NCBI RefSeq assembly: GCF_000373565.1
Contig: NZ_KB891809.1
Location: 352,240 to 416,239 of the forward strand
Reading direction: 5' to 3'
Length of the DNA stretch: 64,000 bases
DNA from: Streptomyces sp. HmicA12
GTDB lineage: Bacteria; Actinomycetota; Actinomycetes; Streptomycetales; Streptomycetaceae
This document shows, in pieces, positions 49,439 through 57,722 of this stretch (its first letter is position 1; each line of letters starts with the position of its first letter). A program made the translations under genes and the position numbers. The notes under the pieces are model-generated. The model made no database searches, was not told the origin of the DNA, and saw only the letters and a list, made by a program, of their open reading frames with translations.

Positions 49439-50914
49439 TTACTGCGATGCGGCGGCCGCGGGAGCCGGCTCGGGCTCGGCGGCGCCGCGCCCGGCGAGCC
49501 GCTCCCGCCAGTTGGCGAGGACGGCGGCGTCGGTCGGCCTGGTGGCCAGGGACACGACGACGTACGTGACGAGTGACGCGGTCAGGCCGTAGTAGACGGG
49601 CTCGTTGGCGAGGATCCCGTACGTCCACATCAGGCCGATGACGGAGAAACCGCCGACGACGACGGAGGCGAGGGCGCCGTTGCCGGTGCCGCGCTTCCAG
49701 ATCAGCCCGCCGAGGATCGGCACGAGGAGGCCGGCGACGAGCAGGTTGTAGGCGACGGTCAGCGCCTCGACGACGTTGTTCAGGATGATCGAGGTGATGA
49801 TCGCGACGATGCCCAGGACGAGGATGAAGATCCGGTTGCCCCTGACCTCGTCGTGCTCGGCCTCGGGGGCACTGTCCGGCTTGATGCCGCGCAGCCGCTT
49901 CCAGATGTCGTTGTTGGCGACGGTGGCGCAGGCGATCAGGGCGCCGGACGACGTCGACATGACGGCGGCGAGCGCGGCGGCCAGCACCAGTCCGCGGACG
50001 CCGACCGGCAGCTCGTCCTTGACGATCTGGGCGAACGCCTCGTCGGCCTGGCCCAGGCCCTTGGGGTAGATGACCTTGGCCGCGGTGCCGATGACGGCGC
50101 CGCCGATCGCGTAGAGCAGGCAGTAGACGCCGGAGACGGTGCCGCCCCAGCGGGCCACCTTGTCGTCGCGGGCGGTGAACACGCGCTGCCAGATGTCCTG
50201 GCCGATGAGCATGCCGAACGTGTAGATCAGCACGTACGTGAAGATCGTCTCGCCGCCGATGCCCAGCGGGTCGAAGTACGAGGTGGGCAGCTCGGCCTTC
50301 ATCTCGCTGAAGCCGCCCGCCTTGACGACGGCCACGGGCAGCAGGATCAGCAGCACACCGATCGTCTTGACGACGAACTGCACCATGTCGGTGATGGTGA
50401 TGGACCACATGCCGCCGAGCGTCGAGTAGGCGACGACGATGGCCCCGCCGATGACGATGGCCAGCCAGCGCGGCACGTCGAAGAGGACGTCGAAGATCGT
50501 GGCGTACGCGATCGTGGACGTGACCACCAGCATCAGCGTGTACGCCCACATCACGATGCCGGAGATCATCCCGGCGCTGCCGCCGTAGCGCAGGTCGAGC
50601 ATCTCCGAGACGGTGTAGACCTTCAGGCGGGCGATGCGCGCCGAGAAGAACAACGACAGGGCGAGGATGCCGAGGCCGATGGTGAACACCATCCAGGCGC
50701 CCGACAGGCCGTACTGGTAGCCGAGGCCGACGCCGCCGATGGTGGAGGCGCCGCCGAGGACGACGGCGGCCATGGTGCCGGAGTACATGGCGGGCCCGAG
50801 GCGGCGGCCGGCGACCAGGAAGTCGCTCTTGGACTTGGCGCGGCGCATGCCCCACCAGCCCATCGCCAGCATTCCGGCCAGGTACACGACGATCACGATG
50901 TAGTCGACGGCCAT
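49439..50914 (-). CDS. sodium:solute symporter (SSS family)
   Basis: A 491-residue symporter with about 13 membrane helices. The N-terminal MAVDYIVIVVYLAGMLAMGW and the core segment LGYQYGLSGAWM are typical of SSS proteins that carry urea, pantothenate, proline or similar small molecules with Na+. In this operon it probably imports the guanidino compound that the following ureohydrolase cleaves. AAAGGAGGG lies 6 nt before the ATG at 50914. The frame is open far upstream, antisense to the PucR gene, which is ignored. A divergent promoter region of 202 bp separates it from pucR-like gene. Confidence 0.88.
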   Translation of the reverse strand: MAVDYIVIVVYLAGMLAMGWWGMRRAKSKSDFLVAGRRLGPAMYSGTMAAVVLGGASTIGGVGLGYQYGLSGAWMVFTIGLGILALSLFFSARIARLKVYTVSEMLDLRYGGSAGMISGIVMWAYTLMLVVTSTIAYATIFDVLFDVPRWLAIVIGGAIVVAYSTLGGMWSITITDMVQFVVKTIGVLLILLPVAVVKAGGFSEMKAELPTSYFDPLGIGGETIFTYVLIYTFGMLIGQDIWQRVFTARDDKVARWGGTVSGVYCLLYAIGGAVIGTAAKVIYPKGLGQADEAFAQIVKDELPVGVRGLVLAAALAAVMSTSSGALIACATVANNDIWKRLRGIKPDSAPEAEHDEVRGNRIFILVLGIVAIITSIILNNVVEALTVAYNLLVAGLLVPILGGLIWKRGTGNGALASVVVGGFSVIGLMWTYGILANEPVYYGLTASLVTYVVVSLATRPTDAAVLANWRERLAGRGAAEPEPAPAAAASQ

Positions 50915-51116
50915 GGGACGCCCTCCTTTGCACACCTCAGTGGCGTGTCGTGCATGGGATGTCCGGCTGCGAGGCCCTGTCGGGGCCATCGGCGACGGGG
51001 ACATCCGCCCGTACCCGCGCCCACCGGTCGGCACGACCCTAGGTGGCCGGAAAGCGGCACTGAAGTGTACGTTTCCGATACTCCCAGGGTCACCAGTAGA
51101 GGAATCGTCCACCACC

Positions 51117-52571
51117 ATGCCGACCGAACCCCTCGCTCCGCCGGTCCCGCCCGTCCCACCGGTCCCGCTGAGCGCCCTGCTGGCCCGCGACGACCTGGGC
51201 CTGCGGCAGCTGGCCGGGCCCCCGGCCGAGACGGTCCGGCTGTACGCGGCGCACCCCACGGAGATGGCGGACCCGTACCCGTATCTGCTCGGCGGCGAGC
51301 TGCTGCTGACGGCGGGCCTGCACCTCACCGAGCGGGTCGGCGACCTGGACGCGTACTTCGGCCGGTACGTGTCCCGGATCGCGGAGGCGGGCGGCGCGGC
51401 CATCGGCTTCGGGCTCGCGCCGGTGCACGACGCGGTCCCCGAGGCCCTGGTGGCGGCCTGCGAGCGGCACCGGATGCCGCTGCTCGAAGTGGCGCCCGAC
51501 ACCACGTTCAGCGCGGTCGTGCGGGCCCTGTGGGGGCTGACGGCGGCGGTGCGCCACCTGGAACTGCGCCGGGTCACCGAGGCGCAGCAGGGCCTGGCCA
51601 CCGCGGCCGCCCGCCCGGACCCGGTCCCCGCCGTCCTGCGCCAACTCGCCCAGCGCACGGGCGGGTTCGCGGTCCTGGTCGGCCCCGACGGCACCGAACT
51701 GCACCGCGCGGGAACCGTGCCGTCCACCGCGGGGAGCGCGCCCGCCACCTCGCCGGACGCGGTCGAGTCGGCGCTCGGTGACCTGGTGCGGGTGGTGCGG
51801 CCCGCGACGACCCGGCTCTTCCCGACCCCGTCGTCCGCGTCCGACGAGGCGGCGGGCGTCCAGCTGTCGGCGTACGCGCTCGGCGGCGCCGACGGCCGCG
51901 CCCTCGGCCTCGCCACCCCGGGCCGGACGCCCGGCGACCACACCATCACGGGTGTGGCGGTCGTCCTGCTCTCCCTGCTCCAGGGCGAGCACCAGTCGAC
52001 GGGCGACGCGCGACGCTCGGCGGCCCTGGTCCGGCTGCTGCTCGGGGAAGGGCCCGAGGAGGCGGCGGAGCTGCTGGGGACGGACGCCTGGCGCGTGGTG
52101 CACGCGCAGCCGCAGGGCGCCCGGCCCGCCCCTGCCCTGGGCACTCCCCTCATCGACATCACGGACACGCTCGTACGGGCCCTCGTCCCGGCCGGCCAGG
52201 ACGTCACCGCGCACGACGGCTGGACGCTCGGGGTCAGCGCCCCGGCCGCGCCGGACCAGCTGCGGACCGCCGACACCCAGGCCGCGCACGCCCTGACCCG
52301 CGCCCGCACCCTGCGCACCCCGCTGGTACGGCACCGCGCCGACACCCCCGCGCCCACGCTCACCGCGCTGGCCGACCGCCCGGAACTGCGCCACACGCTG
52401 CGCACCTGGCTCTCCCTGCACGGCAGCTGGGACCGCACGGCGAACGCCCTCGGCATCCACCGGAACACGGTGCGCCAGCGCATCGCCAAGTGCGCGACGC
52501 TGGTGGCGGCGGACCTGGACGACCCGGATGTACGGATGGAGCTGTGGTTCGCGCTGCGGGATCTGCCGTGA
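51117..52571 (+). CDS. PucR family transcriptional regulator
   Basis: A 484-residue PucR-type regulator. The N-terminal PucR ligand domain spans about residues 15-135 (LLGGELLLTAGLHL, IGFGLAPVHDAVP). The C-terminal PucR-type helix-turn-helix is at about 420-480, with SLHGSWDRTANALGIHRNTV as its core. Such regulators control purine, polyamine or GABA catabolism. It is divergent from the symporter-ureohydrolase-ThDP operon and is its likely regulator. ATG 51117; GAGGAA is 13 nt upstream, rather far. A core repeat follows its stop. Confidence 0.9.
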   Translation: MPTEPLAPPVPPVPPVPLSALLARDDLGLRQLAGPPAETVRLYAAHPTEMADPYPYLLGGELLLTAGLHLTERVGDLDAYFGRYVSRIAEAGGAAIGFGLAPVHDAVPEALVAACERHRMPLLEVAPDTTFSAVVRALWGLTAAVRHLELRRVTEAQQGLATAAARPDPVPAVLRQLAQRTGGFAVLVGPDGTELHRAGTVPSTAGSAPATSPDAVESALGDLVRVVRPATTRLFPTPSSASDEAAGVQLSAYALGGADGRALGLATPGRTPGDHTITGVAVVLLSLLQGEHQSTGDARRSAALVRLLLGEGPEEAAELLGTDAWRVVHAQPQGARPAPALGTPLIDITDTLVRALVPAGQDVTAHDGWTLGVSAPAAPDQLRTADTQAAHALTRARTLRTPLVRHRADTPAPTLTALADRPELRHTLRTWLSLHGSWDRTANALGIHRNTVRQRIAKCATLVAADLDDPDVRMELWFALRDLP

Positions 52572-52611
52572 GCGTCCGGGGGCCGCTGAAGGTCGCGCAC
52601 GAAGTGTGCGC

Positions 52612-52643
52612 CTTCAGGGGCGCGGGGAACTGCGCGACCAGCC
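52612..52643 (+). repeat. dispersed core repeat with upstream hairpin
   Basis: An exact core copy (CAGGGGCGCGGGGAACTGCG then CGACCAGCC) in the convergent gap between the PucR and amidase genes. It is preceded by its own stem-loop: GAAGGTCGCGCAC (52588-52600) pairs, with one G-T pair, with GTGTGCGCCTTC (52604-52615). Confidence 0.85.
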
Positions 52644-52712
52644 CCCACCGGGCCCGCACTCACGCACGCAACCCTCCCCCGCAACGGCGGTAAGGCGAAC
52701 CCGGCGCCGTGC

Positions 52713-53561
52713 TCAGTACAGCTCCGGCCGCCGGTCCCCGAAGACGTCGTTGTGCTCACCGAGCGACTTGTCACGGGCCTGCGCGAGATCACAGGAGGCG
52801 AGCAGCAGCGCGGGCCCCTCGGTCGGTGTGCGCCCCGCCAGCGGGAACCCGTCGGGGTCGACGATCACCGAACCCCCGGTCCAGGAAACCCCGCGCTCGT
52901 CCCCGGCCCGGTCGGCGACGGCGACGTACATCCGGTTGAAGGAAGCCGCGGCCTGCGCCTTCGAGACCTCGGCGGGCCGCTCGCCCTCGGGGCGCGGGAA
53001 GCGCGGCCAGTTGACGGGGGCGCACAGCAGCTCGGTGCCGGCGAGGGCGGCCCGCCGTACCCACTCGGGGAATTCGAGGTCGTAGCAGACCATGACGCCG
53101 ATCCGGCCGACGCCCGCGATGTCGACGGCCGGGGGCCGCTCGTCGCCGGGTACGAAGAAGTCCTTCTCGGTGCCGAAGAGGTGGGCCTTGCGGTAGACGG
53201 CGCGCAGCCCGCCGGCCGGGTCGATGACGACGGCGGAGTTGCGGACCTGCCCGTCGGTGTCGAGTTCGGCGAGCCCGGCCACCAGGGTGACGCCGTGCCG
53301 GCGGGCGGCGGCGGACCAGGCGGTGACGGTCGGCCCGTCGAGCGGTTCGGCGAGCGCCCGCGCCTCGGCGACCGACGCGAAGACATAGCCGCTGTTGGCG
53401 AGTTCGGGCAGCACGACGACCCGGGCCCCGGCGCGGGCGGCGGCCTCGACCGCCTCCTCGGCGGCGGCGAGGTTCTCGGCGACGTCCCCGACGCCGAGGG
53501 CGAGCTGGGCGCAGGCCACGGTGGTCATCGGCTCCTGGGTCGTCCCTGTGGAGTCGTTCAT
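52713..53561 (-). CDS. carbon-nitrogen hydrolase (nitrilase superfamily amidase)
   Basis: A 282-residue nitrilase-superfamily protein. The catalytic triad is clear: Glu in VVLPELANSG near residue 53, Lys in VYRKAHLFG near 124, Cys in VMVCYDLEFPE near 160. Members of this size hydrolyse amides such as N-carbamoylputrescine or omega-amides. Near a guanidinobutyrase-type enzyme it could be a 4-guanidinobutyramide amidase of the arginine-oxygenase route, for which Streptomyces is known; no arginine monooxygenase is in the window. ATG 53561. It is on the opposite strand to the PucR gene, not in its operon. Start could also be MTTVACAQLALGVG, 11 codons downstream. Confidence 0.85.
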   Translation of the reverse strand: MNDSTGTTQEPMTTVACAQLALGVGDVAENLAAAEEAVEAAARAGARVVVLPELANSGYVFASVAEARALAEPLDGPTVTAWSAAARRHGVTLVAGLAELDTDGQVRNSAVVIDPAGGLRAVYRKAHLFGTEKDFFVPGDERPPAVDIAGVGRIGVMVCYDLEFPEWVRRAALAGTELLCAPVNWPRFPRPEGERPAEVSKAQAAASFNRMYVAVADRAGDERGVSWTGGSVIVDPDGFPLAGRTPTEGPALLLASCDLAQARDKSLGEHNDVFGDRRPELY

Positions 53562-53715
53562 CGCGGAGCCCTTCCCTCTCGCCGTACGGGACGCGCGGTC
53601 GCACGCCCTCGACGGCTGGACCCTAACGCGGCGCCGCCGTGCCCCGTCTCCGCCGATGCGGCCAAATGCGGATCAGGCACCTGGACGCCACGTACGGGCG
53701 GTCGGCGCGGGGCGG

Positions 53716-54711
53716 TCAGCTGCCGGTGTCCGCGCTCTCCTGCTCCTCCTCCACAGGGATCACCGCGGTGCTCAGGGCGGCGGCCCGCGCCCGGGACCGG
53801 GACACCGCCACACCGGCCAGGCAGAGCACTCCGCCGAGGAGGGTCAGCCAGCCGGGCACCTCGTCCAGGAACAGCCAGCTGAGCAGGACGACGATGGCGG
53901 GAACGGCGTAGGTCGTCGCGCCCATCTTCCCGGCGGGCGTGCGGGCGAGCGCGTACGTCCAGGTGGTGAAGGCGAGGGCGGTCGGCACGATGCCGAGGTA
54001 GACCATGTTGAGCGTCGCGGACACCGGCGCCGCGGACATCTCGGAGACGAGCTGCCCCGAGAACGGCAGGCAGGCCACCGTCCCGATCAGGCAGCTGAAC
54101 GCGGTGACCTGGAGCGGCGACCCGTACGACAGCGCGGGCTTCTGGGCGACGACCCCGATCGCGTACGCCACGGCGGCGAGCAGGCACAGCACGACCCCGC
54201 CGATCAGCGACCCCGTGCTCCCGTCGACGTCACCGGAGCCGGATGAGCCCGCAGACCCCGCCGACATCGACAGCCCGACGACGACCGCTCCCGCGAACGA
54301 CACGCCCATCCCGGCGAGCAGCCGCGGCGGCAGGGCCTCGCCGAGCAGCCGGGCGGCGAGCAGCGCCATCAGGATCGGCCCCACGTTCACCAGCAGCGCG
54401 GCGGTCCCGGCGTCGACGAGCCGCTCCCCCCAGTTCAGCGCCACCATGTACCCGCCGAACCAGACGATGCCCGACACCACGATCCCGCGCCACGCCTCGC
54501 GCGGCGGCAGCCCCTCACGCCGTATGAGCAGCAGCAGGAACAGCACCACGGAACCGGCGAGCAGCCGCCCCAGAGCGAGCGCCCCCGGCGAGTACGCGGC
54601 GCCGGCGCTGCGGATGGACACGAAGGCGGAGGCCCAGGCGAGCACGGTGAAGCAGACGGCGCCGACCGTGAGCGGGCCGGGAGAGGAGATGCGCGGGGCA
54701 CGTGGGGTCAT
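53716..54711 (-). CDS. EamA/DMT family transporter
   Basis: A 331-residue drug/metabolite exporter with ten predicted helices in two EamA repeats (LAWASAFVSIRSAG early, LCLLAAVAYAIGVVAQKPAL later). The cytoplasmic loop between the repeats is enlarged and Ser/Gly-rich (residues about 155-170), and a charged tail of about 25 residues ends the protein. It is not the same lineage as the EamA gene at 29249. ATG 54711 is used; upstream frame is not gene-like. It is divergent from the phosphatase-like gene, with 139 bp between. The substrate is unknown. Confidence 0.88.
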   Translation of the reverse strand: MTPRAPRISSPGPLTVGAVCFTVLAWASAFVSIRSAGAAYSPGALALGRLLAGSVVLFLLLLIRREGLPPREAWRGIVVSGIVWFGGYMVALNWGERLVDAGTAALLVNVGPILMALLAARLLGEALPPRLLAGMGVSFAGAVVVGLSMSAGSAGSSGSGDVDGSTGSLIGGVVLCLLAAVAYAIGVVAQKPALSYGSPLQVTAFSCLIGTVACLPFSGQLVSEMSAAPVSATLNMVYLGIVPTALAFTTWTYALARTPAGKMGATTYAVPAIVVLLSWLFLDEVPGWLTLLGGVLCLAGVAVSRSRARAAALSTAVIPVEEEQESADTGS

Positions 54712-54850
54712 ACGGATCAGCGTACGGAGAAAGCAGTTCGGCGAGCACCGAAATATCGCGGCCCCTCGACGCGCCCCGGCGGGGGGTGTCCCGGGTCCCA
54801 CTCCCCGGGATCGATCACCGCCCCGCGGCGCTCCCCGGCACAATGGGCGC

Positions 54851-55654
54851 ATGCCGATACCCGGGATTCCCAGCGATACGCCGACCCGCGCCGCCCTGAT
54901 CGACCACCTCGTCCGCACCCGCGTCGCGGGCGACGTGGCCACGCCTCGCGAGAACAACCTCTCCCACTACCGCAAGCTCGCGAACGGCGACCGGCACTAC
55001 TGGCTGGGCCTGGAACTCGGCGACCGCTGGACCGACGAGCAGGACGTGCTCGCGGTGATGGCGGAGCGCTGCGGGGTGGTCGACGACCCCGAGCACCGGT
55101 ACGGCCAGGACACCATCGACCCGGACCTGACGGTCGACGCCCTGGAGCGGATGGCGGCGCGGCTGCGCAAGGCGGCCGAGGACCGGCAGCGGGTGCTGTT
55201 CGCGACGGGCCACCCGGGCGGCCTGCTCGACGTGCACCGCGCGACGGCGACGGCTCTGCGCGCGGCGGGCTGCGAGATCGTCGTGATCCCCGAGGGCCTG
55301 GCCACCGAGGAGGGCATGGTCTTCCAGTTCGCGGACGTGGCGATGCTGGAGCGCGGGGCGACGCTGTGGCACACGCACTCCCCCGACCCGATGACGCGGA
55401 TCCTGGACGGCCTGGAGCGGGCGGGCCGCCCGCTGCCCGACCTGGTGGTCGCGGACCACGGCTGGGCGGGCTGCGCGGCCCAGCGCGGGGTGGACTCCGT
55501 CGGTTACGCGGACTGCAACGACCCGGCGCTGTTCCTGGCCGAGGCGGAGGGCACGATGCAGGTGACGGTCCCCTTGGACGACCATGTGACGAGCCCGCGC
55601 CACTATGACCCGATGACGGCGTACTTGTTGGACGCGGCGGGGCTGCTGAATTAG
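54851..55654 (+). CDS. phosphatase-like protein of an actinobacterial family
   Basis: A 267-residue cytosolic protein very similar, from memory, to actinobacterial proteins annotated simply as phosphatase. Conserved features are ENNLSHYRKLANGDRHYW near residue 36, FATGHPGGLLDVHRA near 117, LWHTHSPDPMTRIL near 175 and VVADHGWAGCAAQRG near 200. The histidine and aspartate clusters look catalytic, but the reaction is not established. ATG 54851 with no clear ribosome-binding site. It is monocistronic. A core repeat cluster follows. Confidence 0.65.
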   Translation: MPIPGIPSDTPTRAALIDHLVRTRVAGDVATPRENNLSHYRKLANGDRHYWLGLELGDRWTDEQDVLAVMAERCGVVDDPEHRYGQDTIDPDLTVDALERMAARLRKAAEDRQRVLFATGHPGGLLDVHRATATALRAAGCEIVVIPEGLATEEGMVFQFADVAMLERGATLWHTHSPDPMTRILDGLERAGRPLPDLVVADHGWAGCAAQRGVDSVGYADCNDPALFLAEAEGTMQVTVPLDDHVTSPRHYDPMTAYLLDAAGLLN

Positions 55655-55681
55655 ACCGTCGCGCGGCCGCGGCCCGGTGGG

Positions 55682-55743
55682 GCTTCTCGCGCCCTGGGCG
55701 AGCGGAGCTCGCTTCAGGGGCGCGGGGAACTGCGCGACCAGCC
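55682..55743. repeat. dispersed repeat, part composite
   Basis: A shortened inverted pair. A partial minus-oriented end (GGCTTCTCGCGCCC) and the palindromic spacer hairpin GCGAGCGGAGCTCGC (55698-55712) are followed by a full plus copy at 55712-55743. It lies in the convergent gap between the phosphatase-like and CDF genes. The hairpin corresponds to one of the two in the 31588 composite, so this looks like a deletion derivative. Confidence 0.8.
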
Positions 55744-55795
55744 ACGACGCAACCCGCGCTCACCCACCCGCGGAAGCCCTACGGCGCGACGGCCC

Positions 55796-56770
55796 CTACC
55801 AAGGGTTCAGCCCTTCCGACCGGCGCTGAGCGAACCCCGGAGTGGGGTCCAGGTACACCCTGCGCACCGAGGGGAACCGCTCCCGCAACCGCCGCGAGGC
55901 GTCCTCGCAGGCCCACTCGATCTGCGCCGCGGTCGACGCGTCCCGGAAATCCACCTTGGCGGCGACGAGCGCCTCCCGGGGCCCCTGCACCAGCGTCGTC
56001 AGTTCCAGCACCGCCTCGACGTGCTCGCCCTCGACGAGCAGCGCCCGGATCTCGGCCCGCATCGGCTTCGGCAGCGGCCGCCCGACGAGCAGCTGCGCGT
56101 TGGACCGGCCGAGCACCCAGGCCACCCACAGCAGCAGCGCGCCGATGCACAGCGAGGCGATGCCGTCCCACACGCCCGATCCGGTGAGCTGCCCGCCCAG
56201 CAGTCCGCCGGCGGCGAGCACCAGGCCGGCGAGGGCCGCGCTGTCCTCCAGGACGACGGCCTTCACGGCGGTGTCGGGCGTGTGCTTCAGATACGTACCG
56301 AACGGCGCTTTGAACCGGGCGGCCTCGCCCCGCGCCTGCTTGACGGCGGTGCGCAGCGAGAAGCCCTCCAGGAGGAAGGCGATGCCGAGCACGATGTACG
56401 AGACCAGCGGATCGCCCAACTCCTCGCCGACGACCAGGGTGTGGATGCCGTCGTAGAAGGAGAAGACCGCGCCGCCGACGAAGGTGGCGACGGCAGCGAG
56501 CAGCGCCCATACGTACCGCTCGCCCCCGTACCCGAGCGGGTGCTCCTCGTCGGCGGGCTTCTCGCCGCGCTTGAGGGCGGTGAGGAGCAGCAGCTCGGTG
56601 ACGGTGTCGGCGAAGGAGTGCGCGGCTTCCGACAGCATCGCGCTGGAGCCGCTGATGACGCCGGCGACGGCCTTGGCCAGGGCGATGCCGAGGTTCGCCA
56701 CCGCGGCGACGATCACGGTGAAGACGCTCTCCCCGCCCGCCTCTTCCGCGTCGTCCGCCCCGTCCGCCAC
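55796..56770 (-). CDS. cation diffusion facilitator family transporter
   Basis: A 324-residue CDF transporter, exporting a divalent metal (Zn, Fe, Mn or Co) in exchange for protons. The metal-binding membrane pattern is LSEAAHSFADTVTELLL near residue 47 (His and Asp), and PLGYGGERYVWALLAA follows. Six helices are expected, and a cytoplasmic C-terminal domain (about 230-320) dimerises. I start at GTG 56770, with AAGGGA ten nt upstream; longer starts exist but lie in non-conserved sequence. It is 44 bp downstream of the thioesterase gene, perhaps the same transcript. Confidence 0.88.
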   Translation of the reverse strand: MADGADDAEEAGGESVFTVIVAAVANLGIALAKAVAGVISGSSAMLSEAAHSFADTVTELLLLTALKRGEKPADEEHPLGYGGERYVWALLAAVATFVGGAVFSFYDGIHTLVVGEELGDPLVSYIVLGIAFLLEGFSLRTAVKQARGEAARFKAPFGTYLKHTPDTAVKAVVLEDSAALAGLVLAAGGLLGGQLTGSGVWDGIASLCIGALLLWVAWVLGRSNAQLLVGRPLPKPMRAEIRALLVEGEHVEAVLELTTLVQGPREALVAAKVDFRDASTAAQIEWACEDASRRLRERFPSVRRVYLDPTPGFAQRRSEGLNPW

Positions 56771-56814
56771 CTCAGCACCATCCCTTAGATCCACGTACGG
56801 GACCTTATGTCCGA

Positions 56815-57687
56815 TCAACGGGGAACGCGAACCACGCCTTCCTGGATCACGGTGATCGCGAGGCGTCCGTCCTGGGTGTAGATACGGGCCTGGCCCAGGC
56901 CCCTGCCGCCCGAAGCGGACGGCGACTGCTGGTCGTAGAGGAGCCATTCGTCGGCGCGGAAGGGCCGGTGGAACCACATGGCGTGGTCGAGGGAGGCGCC
57001 GACCACGTCGCCGACCGCCCAGCCGCCGCGCCCGTGCGCGAGCAGCACCGAGTCGAGCAGGGTCATGTCGGAGACGTACGTGGCGAGGCAGACGTGCAGC
57101 AGCGGGTCGTCGGCGAGCTTGCCCCTGGTGCGGAACCAGACCTGCGAGCTGGGCTGCTGCGGCTCGCCGACGAAGGCGAACGGCGGCGCGTCCACGTAGC
57201 GCAGGTCGACGGCCTCGCGGGCCTCCAGGAGGCGGGGCACGACGCCGGGGTCCGTGAAGGCGTCGGCGTAGCGCGGCAGCATCTCGGCCGCGGTCGGCAG
57301 GGTCTCCGGGTCGGGCGCGGGCGGCATGTCCGCCTGGTGCTCGAGCCCTTCCTCGTACGTCTGGAAGGACGCGGAGAGATGGAAGATCGGCTGCCCGTGC
57401 TGGACGGCGACGACGCGGCGGGTGGTGAAGGAACGGCCGTCGCGGATCCGGTCGACGGTGTAGACGATGGGCGCGCCCGGGTCCCCGGCGACGAGGAAGT
57501 ACGCGTGCAGGGAGTGGGCGAGCCGGTCGGCCGGGACGGTGCGCCCGGCGGCGACCAGCGCCTGGGCCGCCACCTGCCCGCCGAAGACGCGCGGGACGAC
57601 GGCGGACCGGGACTGGCCGCGGAAGATGTCCTGCTCGATCTGCTCCAGATCGAGCAGATCGAGCAGGGAGTCAAGTGCCTGATGCAT
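56815..57687 (-). CDS. tesB: acyl-CoA thioesterase II
   Basis: A 290-residue double-hotdog thioesterase that hydrolyses acyl-CoA to fatty acid and CoA. The N-terminal half has VFGGQVAAQALVAAGRTV near residue 34, and the C-terminal half carries the catalytic Asp in VGASLDHAMWFHRPFRADEW near residue 235, with WLLYDQQSPSASGGRGL following, as in TesB. Length is normal. It is followed downstream by the CDF gene and preceded (upstream, 35 bp) by an acyl-CoA dehydrogenase gene, a sensible pairing in acyl-CoA turnover. Confidence 0.92.
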   Translation of the reverse strand: MHQALDSLLDLLDLEQIEQDIFRGQSRSAVVPRVFGGQVAAQALVAAGRTVPADRLAHSLHAYFLVAGDPGAPIVYTVDRIRDGRSFTTRRVVAVQHGQPIFHLSASFQTYEEGLEHQADMPPAPDPETLPTAAEMLPRYADAFTDPGVVPRLLEAREAVDLRYVDAPPFAFVGEPQQPSSQVWFRTRGKLADDPLLHVCLATYVSDMTLLDSVLLAHGRGGWAVGDVVGASLDHAMWFHRPFRADEWLLYDQQSPSASGGRGLGQARIYTQDGRLAITVIQEGVVRVPR

Positions 57688-57722
57688 GGAGTCAGTTGTA
57701 CCGAGCGGCTGTGTGCCGGGGG

